This document shows positions 1 through 5,911 of a stretch of DNA of 5,911 nt, piece after piece. How positions within the stretch are numbered: position 1 is the first letter of the stretch; every line of letters begins with the position of its first letter. Under the pieces are notes generated by a model. The model saw nothing but the letters and a program-made list of their open reading frames with translations. It had not been told where the DNA came from and made no database searches. Source of the stretch: Deltaproteobacteria bacterium UBA2957 (GTDB taxonomy: Bacteria > Myxococcota_A > UBA796); the NCBI GenBank assembly GCA_002348535.1, contig DEBL01000091.1, forward strand, positions 1-5,911. The letters run 5' to 3'. The translations under genes and the position numbers were made by a program.

Positions 1-2
1 CC

Positions 3-503
<501 letters not shown>

Positions 504-518
504 CGAGCCCTGCAGTCT

Positions 519-1052
519 CTATTCCGACTCGTCTTCGCCTGAACCGGACTCCTTTTCGCACATCTCTGCGTCGAAATGACCCGACCACCATTGAGTCGCG
601 AAACGTCCGGCAAACTCATCTTGGGCACCCCGGGTGACCTCAAGCCAAGCATCTTGGCTGTCGAAAGTGTACTCAAACCCTTTGTGCCAACCGCCCACCA
701 ACAGCGTTCGGTACGCTTGGGTCTCGGGCGACGTGCTACCGCCGGTCGCATACAATCCATTCCAGGCAGGGGGCGCAGCACCCGCCTTCCGTCCGGTAAA
801 GTACCCAACCTCAAAAAGCAGCCCAGAGTCCTGAAAAGAGTCCGCGTTTGCAACCACCGCACACGTAATGGTCGGGCTGGTCGCAATGGTGAGCAAGCCC
901 CCACCGCTCTCTCCATCGTTGTCGGGCCCGGGCGTGAACAGAAAAGACGCCGCACCGTTCATGGACCAAGGCGCGTCTCCTAACGATACGACCTCACCCG
1001 ACCCACCAGACGAGCACCCTGCGATTACTGCGAATAAAAACATCTTCATCAT
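519..1052 (-). CDS. Small putative lipoprotein, function unknown
   Basis: A 177-residue protein with a short hydrophobic N-terminus ending in a lipobox-like Ile-Ala-Gly-Cys, lipidation predicted at Cys13. A Ser/Gly-rich spacer (residues 14-19) then leads into a probable beta-rich domain of about 145 residues. Two further cysteines, Cys64 and Cys165, could form a disulfide. The last ten residues are acidic and Ser/Gly-rich. The signal peptide is short, with only one Lys before the hydrophobic core, but no better in-frame start is visible upstream. The start ATG (1050-1052) overlaps the TGA of the PEGA gene by four bases (ATGA). There is little Shine-Dalgarno sequence of its own, so translational coupling is likely. 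It is the last gene of the minus-strand run. Location, from the lipobox, would be inner or outer membrane on the periplasmic side. I do not recognise the family. Confidence 0.8.
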   Translation of the reverse strand: MMKMFLFAVIAGCSSGGSGEVVSLGDAPWSMNGAASFLFTPGPDNDGESGGGLLTIATSPTITCAVVANADSFQDSGLLFEVGYFTGRKAGAAPPAWNGLYATGGSTSPETQAYRTLLVGGWHKGFEYTFDSQDAWLEVTRGAQDEFAGRFATQWWSGHFDAEMCEKESGSGEDESE

Positions 1053-2245
1053 TGTACCGGCTGAAACACGAATCGGACACGGCGCTCCTCACCTTGAGTC
1101 ACATCAGCAGTCAGCGCTTTGCGCTTGCCCGTTAGAACTTCAACTGCAATGACGTGATGACGCCCCGGAGACACCTCGGTTTTCACCACTGGAGTGATGC
1201 CAACCTTTTTGTCATCCACGTAAATGTTGGCCGACTCGTCAGAATCGATAGACAGATAGCCGATGGCGCGTTCGACCTCGCCCGCTTGGCCAGCGGGTCC
1301 CGTTCGCGGAGCTGGCTGGATGTTTGGCACCAGTCCAGCGGTGGGTGCCGGAGGCTGCGGTGCGGGCACTGAGGTCCCACCCGTCTCGTTGACGCCGACC
1401 TCGCGGAACGTCAACACAACCGCCATGATTGCAATGCCGATCAGCAAAATCACCAGCAGCAACACAGGAGGGTCTTCCTTATCCGGTATGGCTCGGAACG
1501 TTCGACTTTCGCTTGGTACATCAAGGTTCAACCGAGGTGGTGTCGGTGGCAGACCGGCTTCTCGAACGGGTTCATTGTCGAAGAATCCAGTGTCGTCGTC
1601 ATCCCAGACAACTTCCTGTGGGTCCTCAACGGACAGAGGAAGCGCCTCGGACGTCTCGTAATCCGCGAAGGGATCCCCGAAATCTTCAAACTCCTCGGCG
1701 TTGGTCGTCGACGGTGAAAAATCGTCAGTGCGTGCTGGAGGCGTATCCCGGATCACAACCGTGCTGGATGCCGCTGCACCTGGGTTTGTGGGCTGATCAC
1801 TGGACCAGCGTTCATCTGAATCGACCTGAAGGTCGGTAGAGACCCCCATCGACAGCGTTGGCGGTGCGGACCCCACCAGGTCCACAATGTCATCTTCATC
1901 GACATCCACAGAGTCGTCTAAAAAGTCAAGCGGCGTATCGTCGGTGGGTCCAGCAGGCATGGCAAGGGCCGACACGTCAAAAACAGGAGCGTCGTCACCG
2001 TCCTCAGCGGGCACTTCAACCGTCTCTGAGCCCAGAAATACACGAAGGGGACCGTCATGGCCAGCCTCCTCCGCCTCTCGGTCCTCTTCCGCGTGAAACA
2101 GAGCAAGGTCGAAATCAGGTTCTTCATCCTCCAGCGGCGGCGCAGACACCGGAGGTGCTGGCATCGTGATGCCTGGGATGTCCTCGCTGACAAGCAGGAG
2201 GCCCGGCTGTCCGCTGAATAGGCGCGATCCGCGTCGACTGCTCAC
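1049..2245 (-). CDS. Acidic single-pass membrane protein with C-terminal PEGA domain
   Basis: A 398-residue protein. Residues 30-230 are strongly acidic and rich in Pro, Ser and Thr, with many Asp/Glu clusters, and are probably disordered. Residues 261-280 form one clear transmembrane helix of Leu, Val, Ile and Ala. A Pro/Ala/Gly-rich linker (about 290-322) follows, then a PEGA-like domain at about 329-395 with the typical pattern: a beta strand, a 'Val-Asp-Asp-Lys-Lys-Val-Gly-x-Thr-Pro' turn and a Ser-Pro-Gly-Arg-His loop before the last strands. PEGA domains are small beta-sandwich modules usually found outside the cytoplasm, so the N-terminal acidic part is probably cytoplasmic and the PEGA domain periplasmic; flanking charges do not settle this. 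No kinase domain is present, although PEGA domains are often fused to Ser/Thr kinases in this group. The start is GTG at 2245, supported by GAGGG six bases upstream; an ATG at codon 28 is the alternative. The gene lies 23 nt after the preceding gene and overlaps the next by 4 nt. Confidence 0.85.
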   Translation of the reverse strand: MSSRRGSRLFSGQPGLLLVSEDIPGITMPAPPVSAPPLEDEEPDFDLALFHAEEDREAEEAGHDGPLRVFLGSETVEVPAEDGDDAPVFDVSALAMPAGPTDDTPLDFLDDSVDVDEDDIVDLVGSAPPTLSMGVSTDLQVDSDERWSSDQPTNPGAAASSTVVIRDTPPARTDDFSPSTTNAEEFEDFGDPFADYETSEALPLSVEDPQEVVWDDDDTGFFDNEPVREAGLPPTPPRLNLDVPSESRTFRAIPDKEDPPVLLLVILLIGIAIMAVVLTFREVGVNETGGTSVPAPQPPAPTAGLVPNIQPAPRTGPAGQAGEVERAIGYLSIDSDESANIYVDDKKVGITPVVKTEVSPGRHHVIAVEVLTGKRKALTADVTQGEERRVRFVFQPVQ

Positions 2246-2251
2246 TGCAAA

Positions 2252-2256
2252 CCCTC
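2252..2256 (-). promoter_or_regulatory. Ribosome binding site for the PEGA gene
   Basis: On the minus strand the sequence GAGGG lies six bases before the GTG at 2245. It decides in favour of this GTG over the in-frame ATG 27 codons later. Confidence 0.65.
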
Positions 2257-2268
2257 GGTTGTTCTCGA

Positions 2269-2763
2269 CTACGACCAGAGTTCTTCAAGGCTTGATGGAA
2301 TCTTGGTTCCATCAGCGATTCCTTGGAGAACCTTGACTTGATCCGCGTCCACTTGGAGGTGCAGGCCCTGCGAGGTCGGAATGCTTTTCAGCACTTCCTC
2401 ACGAATAAGGTGGTTGACCGCCCTGCGAACGACAAACTGGTCTGCAGGTTCAAGACCTCGAAACAGGTTGTCGGCGCGTGTCGTGTTTCCACCCACCACC
2501 TCTCGGTCGATCAACATCTGCGCCGCCGTCCGCACCAGTCGACGTCCGGGGACATCGTCATCAATTTTGGGCGCGTTCGTCCCCCACCACGTCTCCACCC
2601 CCGCGAGTTCGCAAACACGGTCGATGTCGTCTGGGTCGAACGCCAAGGTGTAGGGCAGCCCACCGGCTTGCCCGAGCAGACGCGCCACCTCAAACGGGTG
2701 CAGGTCCAGACTCGAAGCAATCTGCGACACACGAATCTTTTCAAACAAATCAAGCGTTGCCAT
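2269..2763 (-). CDS. Small helical protein, possible IF2-N-like and winged-helix segments
   Basis: A 164-residue soluble protein with no signal peptide or membrane segment. Residues 8-33 have a Lys-Ile-Arg-Val-x-x-Ile-Ala pattern followed by Glu-Val-x-x-Leu-Leu. This resembles the helical N-terminal module of translation initiation factor IF2 or another small helix-turn-helix. Residues 74-140 are mostly helical and end in a segment (about 113-140) that could be a recognition helix plus wing. These are pattern impressions, not a family match, and no enzyme motif is visible. The open frame can be extended to a TTG at 2769. The ATG at 2763 is preferred because the AGGAG core sits 8 nt before it, against only 2 nt before the TTG. 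The gene begins 2 nt after the stop of the coiled-coil gene and ends 23 nt before the PEGA gene, so the three are almost certainly co-transcribed. Function unknown; a nucleic-acid-binding or adaptor role is one guess. Confidence 0.8.
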   Translation of the reverse strand: MATLDLFEKIRVSQIASSLDLHPFEVARLLGQAGGLPYTLAFDPDDIDRVCELAGVETWWGTNAPKIDDDVPGRRLVRTAAQMLIDREVVGGNTTRADNLFRGLEPADQFVVRRAVNHLIREEVLKSIPTSQGLHLQVDADQVKVLQGIADGTKIPSSLEELWS

Positions 2764-2765
2764 GA

Positions 2766-3716
2766 TCAACTCTCCTCGCCTTCAGCGTCTTCGTCGGGGG
2801 CGACCACCTCGGGCTCGACCCACACCATCTGGATCCGCAATCGACCGGCCTCGAACTCGGCTGCTTTGCCGTTGGACTCGTCGATCAAATCATCCAACAC
2901 GCGCTGGAGGTTCCCTTTGACATTGGAGTCACCGAGCCAAACCTGTATTGCGAGTGCATTCTCGTACTCAGCGTACTGGAGCGGAGCGTCCGCGGCACCG
3001 ACCTCGGCAAGCATCTTCCCGACGCAAGCGATGACGCGGTAGGCGATTAACGATGCAAGGTCTTCCGCACGTTCGCTCCACTTGGAGCACGTTTCAAACG
3101 GCGTGGGTACAATCACAGCCAGCGCCTCCGGTGCCCCTCCATCTGGTGCATCCACGGACCCAACAACGGCCACACCAATGCCTTCCGCATCGACGGGTTC
3201 GATGTCGGCTGACATGGCTTCGAAGACGGGGCCCAGTTCCTTCTTAACGTTCGCGTGGTGCGCCAAGATGGCCTGCTTGTACGTCTTCGGAAGGGAATCA
3301 AGTCCCATCTCTACGTCTTGGAACTCTTCGTATTCCTTGACCAGTTTGTTGTATTCCGGATTGTCGATGAGTTCTTGCACACGACGCTCTCGCGCCTTCA
3401 CTTGGTCCCCGTACAGCGACCCGCGCGCAGCGACAAGGCCACGGTCTCCGGCAAGGTTCTTCAGCGCCGCCTCTCGACGTCGAGCCAACTGTTCGCCAGG
3501 CAAGCTCGCCTTGTGCTGTTCGACCTCGACTTTCCGAGTGGCCAACGTCTCCAGAGTTGCCTGCCGCTCTTCAATTTCCCGTTGTAGGCGCGCCTGCTCC
3601 TCCGTAATCTCGCTGTGCTCGCGATCCGCATTGGTGTCGGACTCATTCCGCCATCGATCGATGTCTTCGAGGGCCGTCACCAACTGCGGGGTCATTTGTC
3701 CCGTTGTCGCACTCAT
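2766..3716 (-). CDS. Cytoplasmic coiled-coil protein of unknown function
   Basis: A 316-residue protein with no signal peptide or membrane helix. Residues 33-72 are rich in Glu, Arg, Gln and Leu with heptad-like spacing and should form a coiled coil. A second charged helical stretch covers about 104-160. Between them lies a basic Gly/Ala/Leu segment (about 78-102). Residues 177-300 look like an alpha/beta globular domain: Val/Ile strands at about 180-188 and 197-204, helices at about 213-239, a strand at about 254-261, a helix at 266-285, and a last strand at 292-300. The final 16 residues are acidic. I see no Walker, protease or nuclease motif. The ATG at 3716 is supported by GGTGAG five bases upstream. 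It is the first gene of the tight four-gene run and lies 83 nt downstream of the nuclease gene. A scaffold or oligomerising role is suggested by the coiled coil only; the family is not recognised. Confidence 0.82.
   Translation of the reverse strand: MSATTGQMTPQLVTALEDIDRWRNESDTNADREHSEITEEQARLQREIEERQATLETLATRKVEVEQHKASLPGEQLARRREAALKNLAGDRGLVAARGSLYGDQVKARERRVQELIDNPEYNKLVKEYEEFQDVEMGLDSLPKTYKQAILAHHANVKKELGPVFEAMSADIEPVDAEGIGVAVVGSVDAPDGGAPEALAVIVPTPFETCSKWSERAEDLASLIAYRVIACVGKMLAEVGAADAPLQYAEYENALAIQVWLGDSNVKGNLQRVLDDLIDESNGKAAEFEAGRLRIQMVWVEPEVVAPDEDAEGEES
2770..2777 (-). promoter_or_regulatory. Ribosome binding site fixing the start at 2763
   Basis: On the minus strand GAGGAGAG, within the last codons of the coiled-coil gene, places an AGGAG core 8 nt from the ATG at 2763. 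It is too close to the upstream in-frame TTG at 2769 to serve that start. Confidence 0.75.
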
Positions 3717-3799
3717 TTGAACTCACCATCCCCTGGTTAAGAAATCGTTCCAAGCAACGAACTTGGACGCGTCCGGAACCATATCAAAAATTAAGCGTT
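3717..3799. other. Intergenic gap with hairpin and palindrome
   Basis: The 83 bases between the nuclease stop and the coiled-coil start hold a 6-bp inverted repeat (3749-3754 with 3762-3767, 7-base loop) and, overlapping its right arm, a perfect 10-bp palindrome GGACGCGTCC (3765-3774). No long T run follows the hairpin on the minus strand, so it is a poor intrinsic terminator. The two structures cannot form at once. The gap also holds the ribosome binding site GGTGAG (minus strand, 3722-3727). A promoter for the four-gene run is expected here, but no convincing -35/-10 pair is visible. Confidence 0.4.
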
Positions 3800-4390
3800 C
3801 TACCCATTGCAAACCGCCCAAAGACCCTCGTCTCCGAAAGCCGCCTGCTGGGCTGCTTCGATGAGTCGCCCGTCGTATCGCCCATCCCCAATGTCCGAAT
3901 ACAACCGGGCATAGCCGGCGCGAATGACGAGTTCGTTCACTAGAACCTCAAAGGAACCGTCTTCTTGGAGGCCCAGTTCGCCGAGCCGATAAAGCTCCTC
4001 AGCTATCGGATCATCAGCTTCTACTTCGATAAAAACCCATGCGAGGGTGCGCCCAAAGTTGCCTTCGCATTCCGCATCGAACTCCAGTCGAAAGGCTCGG
4101 CCTTGGAGAAGGGTTTGAAGGTACTCCGTGGCCTCATCGCCGTAGCAGTCCGAGGGCTCATCACCGTTGGCCACCTCCGGCGCATCGATCCCCAACAATC
4201 GCACTCGCTCCGGCTCAACAGAATCCATTTCGGCGCACGAGTGCAAATCAAATGTGTCGCCGTCCACGACGCAAGCAGCGGGCTCAACGCGTTCGTCTGC
4301 ACACCATTCGACGTCGAAAATCTCAATTCGTTCCTCGAGCGGCGTGCAGCCGAGCGCGAGCCCAATAGCGACAGCGTGGTGAGTATGCAT
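3800..4390 (-). CDS. Staphylococcal-nuclease-like (SNase/thermonuclease) protein, putative lipoprotein
   Basis: A 196-residue protein of the SNase family, which cleaves DNA and RNA phosphodiester bonds with Ca2+. Residues 41-49 match the Val-Val-Asp-Gly-Asp-Thr strand (Asp43, Asp45). Residues 63-72 match the Val-Arg-Leu-Leu-Gly-Ile-Asp-Ala-Pro-Glu motif, aligning with Arg35, Asp40 and Glu43 of the S. aureus enzyme. Residues 112-114 (Phe-Gly-Arg) supply the second catalytic Arg, Arg114. The helix region at 151-160 and C-terminal residues 171-193 also fit the fold. All key residues are present, so it should be active. About 25 extra residues (122-148), mostly acidic, are inserted before the Val-Asn-Glu-Leu helix. 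The N-terminus is hydrophobic and ends in Ala-Leu-Gly-Cys15, an imperfect lipobox, so the protein is probably exported and perhaps lipid-anchored. Six other cysteines (30, 40, 52, 82, 108, 194) could pair. The start ATG has AGGGG upstream with suitable spacing. It is divergent from the ABC ATPase gene. Confidence 0.9.
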   Translation of the reverse strand: MHTHHAVAIGLALGCTPLEERIEIFDVEWCADERVEPAACVVDGDTFDLHSCAEMDSVEPERVRLLGIDAPEVANGDEPSDCYGDEATEYLQTLLQGRAFRLEFDAECEGNFGRTLAWVFIEVEADDPIAEELYRLGELGLQEDGSFEVLVNELVIRAGYARLYSDIGDGRYDGRLIEAAQQAAFGDEGLWAVCNG

Positions 4391-4451
4391 TGAATCCCCT
4401 TAGCACCCCAAGCCATAGGGTGGTACGATTCGACGGTAGGGCGGGGCAGTC
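4391..4451. promoter_or_regulatory. Divergent intergenic region between nuclease and ABC ATPase
   Basis: These 61 bases must hold or overlap the start signals of two divergent genes. On the plus strand TTAGCA (4400-4405) and TACGAT (4424-4429), 18 bases apart, are each a four-of-six match to the sigma-70 consensus and would give a very short leader. A 5-bp inverted repeat CACCC/GGGTG (4404-4408, 4418-4422) lies between them. The pair is weak and could be chance. On the minus strand AGGGG close to the ATG is the nuclease ribosome binding site. I see no convincing minus-strand promoter. Confidence 0.3.
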
Positions 4452-5897
4452 GTGTCGATTCGACCAGATGAACATTCCAGTGCGGGTATTCTTTCAGAGG
4501 ATGACGCACCCACGCAAGAGTCGGACTCCACCGACTACGTGGTTTCTGCGCACGACGTGGGAAAGCGATTCGACATCTACAAAAACGACCGCGGCCGCAT
4601 GTTTGAATTTTTTGGTCGCCGTACACACCATCAGGAACACTGGGCGCTGAAAGGTGTGAACTTTCACGTTGAGCGCGGCCGCAGCTTCGGAATCATTGGT
4701 CCAAACGGGGCAGGAAAGTCGACGCTGCTGAAACTGATCGGTGGCATCACCCCACCCACGCAGGGAGAAATTCGGGTGAGGGCACGCCTATCAACCCTCC
4801 TCGATTTGGGGCTTGGGTTTCATCAGAACTTTTCCGGTCGAGAGAACATCCGCTTGAACTGCGCATTGCTGGGCATGAACTCCGCCGAAGTTGAAGCCCG
4901 GATGCCGCACATCATCAACTTTGCCGAGTTGGGCGAATTCATCGACTACCCGGTGCGTACGTACTCCGCTGGAATGAATCTCCGTCTTGGCTTCTCGATC
5001 GCCGCACACACGGACGCTGACGTCTTTCTCATCGACGAGGTGCTCGCCGTCGGCGACCAGTACTTCCAGCGCCGCTGCATCGACAAAATCGAAGAGTTTC
5101 TCGCCAACGGAAAGACCATTATTTTGGTTAGCCATGACCTACACTCTGTGCGCAGCCTCTGCGACGAAGTCCTGTGGCTGGAGGAAGGCCAGGTCCGTGC
5201 CTTTGGCCCAGCGAAGCAAGTCGTCGAGCGGTACGTGGACATCGAACGCGAACGGTCGGTTGGCGCTGAAGCCCGAAAGGTTCGTCCGTTTGTCGCTCCG
5301 CTCAAGAGCATCCCAACCCCCACCTACGAAGCCACCGTTGACGATCCGAAGCTGAAGGCCGCCATTTTGGAAGCGGTTCAACTCCCCAACCTTCCCGACT
5401 TGGCAAGGGAACACGTCATCGCCGAAGCCTACGACGTGGTCGACGGGGATACACCCGTGGTGCAAGGCACCGGCGAGGTCCGAGTCCTCGATGTGCGCAT
5501 CATGGATGGGGACGGTCGAGACCGGACTCGGTTTCAAACCGGTGAAGACCTCGTAGTGGCGGTGACTTTCCGCACCACCCGGGCCATTGAAAATCCCATC
5601 TTCGGCGCAGCGATTTACCGCAGCGATGGAGTCTACGTGCACGGCCCCAACTCACAATGGGACAATGTTCTGGAAGGCACCTACAGCGGGGTCTACACCT
5701 TTTTCATTCAATGGAAAAAGCTCTCGCTGTTGTCTGGGCGGTACCGACTGAGCATCGCCGTGTTCGACCAAGGACATCTGAAGCCATTTGTTTGGCACAA
5801 TCAGCTTCATGATTTCGAGGTCTCGACGCCAATCGAGGACCACGGCATGGTCCTTATGGGCCACGCGTGGGGCATGATCACCCATCTCAAAACATGA
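4452..5897 (+). CDS. Wzt-type polysaccharide export ABC transporter ATPase with C-terminal glycan-binding-like domain
   Basis: A 481-residue cytoplasmic ATPase that should power export of a lipid-linked polysaccharide through a Wzm-type permease. Nucleotide-binding domain: Walker A Gly-Pro-Asn-Gly-Ala-Gly-Lys-Ser-Thr (83-91); a Leu-Asp-Leu-Gly-Leu-Gly-Phe-His region with Gly-Arg-Glu-Asn (117-132) typical of the Wzt/TarH/KpsT-like group; signature Tyr-Ser-Ala-Gly-Met (171-175); Walker B ending Asp195-Glu196; D-loop at 199-202; switch His228. Residues 270-340 form a linker longer than in minimal Wzt proteins. Residues 341-475 look like the beta-sandwich that in E. coli O9a Wzt binds the end of the finished glycan. 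The start GTG at 4452 gives an acidic extension of about 29 residues before the conserved part; a GTG at 4539 (codon 30) is an alternative, and neither has a strong ribosome binding site. The stop overlaps the next gene by 4 nt. The permease is not in the window and is probably nearby. The symbol wzt is withheld because the glycan is unknown. Confidence 0.92.
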   Translation: MSIRPDEHSSAGILSEDDAPTQESDSTDYVVSAHDVGKRFDIYKNDRGRMFEFFGRRTHHQEHWALKGVNFHVERGRSFGIIGPNGAGKSTLLKLIGGITPPTQGEIRVRARLSTLLDLGLGFHQNFSGRENIRLNCALLGMNSAEVEARMPHIINFAELGEFIDYPVRTYSAGMNLRLGFSIAAHTDADVFLIDEVLAVGDQYFQRRCIDKIEEFLANGKTIILVSHDLHSVRSLCDEVLWLEEGQVRAFGPAKQVVERYVDIERERSVGAEARKVRPFVAPLKSIPTPTYEATVDDPKLKAAILEAVQLPNLPDLAREHVIAEAYDVVDGDTPVVQGTGEVRVLDVRIMDGDGRDRTRFQTGEDLVVAVTFRTTRAIENPIFGAAIYRSDGVYVHGPNSQWDNVLEGTYSGVYTFFIQWKKLSLLSGRYRLSIAVFDQGHLKPFVWHNQLHDFEVSTPIEDHGMVLMGHAWGMITHLKT

Positions 5898-5911
5898 GTC
5901 GAATTCTCCTG
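5894..5911 (+). CDS. Start of the next gene in the export operon, first six codons
   Basis: An ATG at 5894-5896 overlaps the TGA of the ABC ATPase gene in the four-base form ATGA. It opens a frame reading Met-Ser-Arg-Ile-Leu-Leu to the window edge. A basic residue followed by hydrophobic residues right after the start is typical of the first strand of GT-B glycosyltransferases, which are common next to wzt genes. Six codons cannot establish this, and other Rossmann-like proteins begin the same way. The overlap suggests translational coupling. Confidence 0.5.

Noticed and set aside
2323..3042. A 239-codon plus-strand open frame opposite the small helical and coiled-coil genes
   Set aside because: Its Ser/Arg/His/Thr-rich composition is typical of an antisense shadow. 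The minus-strand genes have ribosome binding sites, tight spacing and sensible protein composition.
4404..4418. A sigma-54-like GG...GC element before the nuclease gene on the minus strand
   Set aside because: The GG and GC are separated by 8 bases, where the element needs 10.
4021..4626. A 201-codon minus-strand open frame overlapping the nuclease and ATPase starts
   Set aside because: It would cover the divergent intergenic region and the N-terminus of a clear ABC ATPase, and its product is Arg/Ser/Pro-rich without any motif. The nuclease frame carries the SNase catalytic motifs.

Overview
This 5.9 kb window is compact, fairly GC-rich bacterial DNA with no gene-free stretch longer than 83 bases. 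It reads like a chromosomal segment of a Gram-negative, deltaproteobacteria-type organism, with Myxococcota or Bradymonadia as my best guess. That guess rests on three things: an Asp-Ala repeat linker in a probably exported protein, several putative lipoproteins with divergent bodies, and a single-pass PEGA-domain protein. It is inference from protein style; there is no rRNA or marker gene here. I see no tRNA, rRNA, insertion sequence, CRISPR array or phage gene.

Layout. (1) Bases 1-503, plus strand: the 3' end of a gene for a probably secreted or lipid-anchored protein, starting inside an (Asp-Ala)n tract. (2) Bases 519-3716, minus strand: a tight four-gene run, read right to left. It encodes a coiled-coil protein (316 aa), a small helical protein with a possible IF2-N-like or winged-helix segment (164 aa), an acidic single-pass membrane protein with a C-terminal PEGA domain (398 aa), and a small putative lipoprotein (177 aa). 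The spacings are 2 nt, 23 nt and a 4-nt ATGA overlap. (3) Bases 3800-4390, minus strand: a staphylococcal-nuclease-like protein with a putative lipoprotein signal and all the catalytic residues of the family. It lies 83 nt upstream of the four-gene run. (4) Bases 4452-5897, plus strand: a Wzt-type ABC transporter ATPase with a C-terminal glycan-binding-like domain, divergent from the nuclease gene. (5) From 5894: the first six codons of a further gene that overlaps the ATPase stop by 4 nt.

How it may work together. The plus-strand genes at the right look like the start of a polysaccharide (O-antigen or capsule-like) export and synthesis operon. The minus-strand run is mostly unrecognised. Cytoplasmic coiled-coil and helical proteins are co-translated with a membrane PEGA protein and a lipoprotein, which suggests one assembly linking the cytoplasm to the envelope. 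That is a hypothesis from gene order only. The nuclease could degrade nucleic acid outside the cell or in the periplasm.
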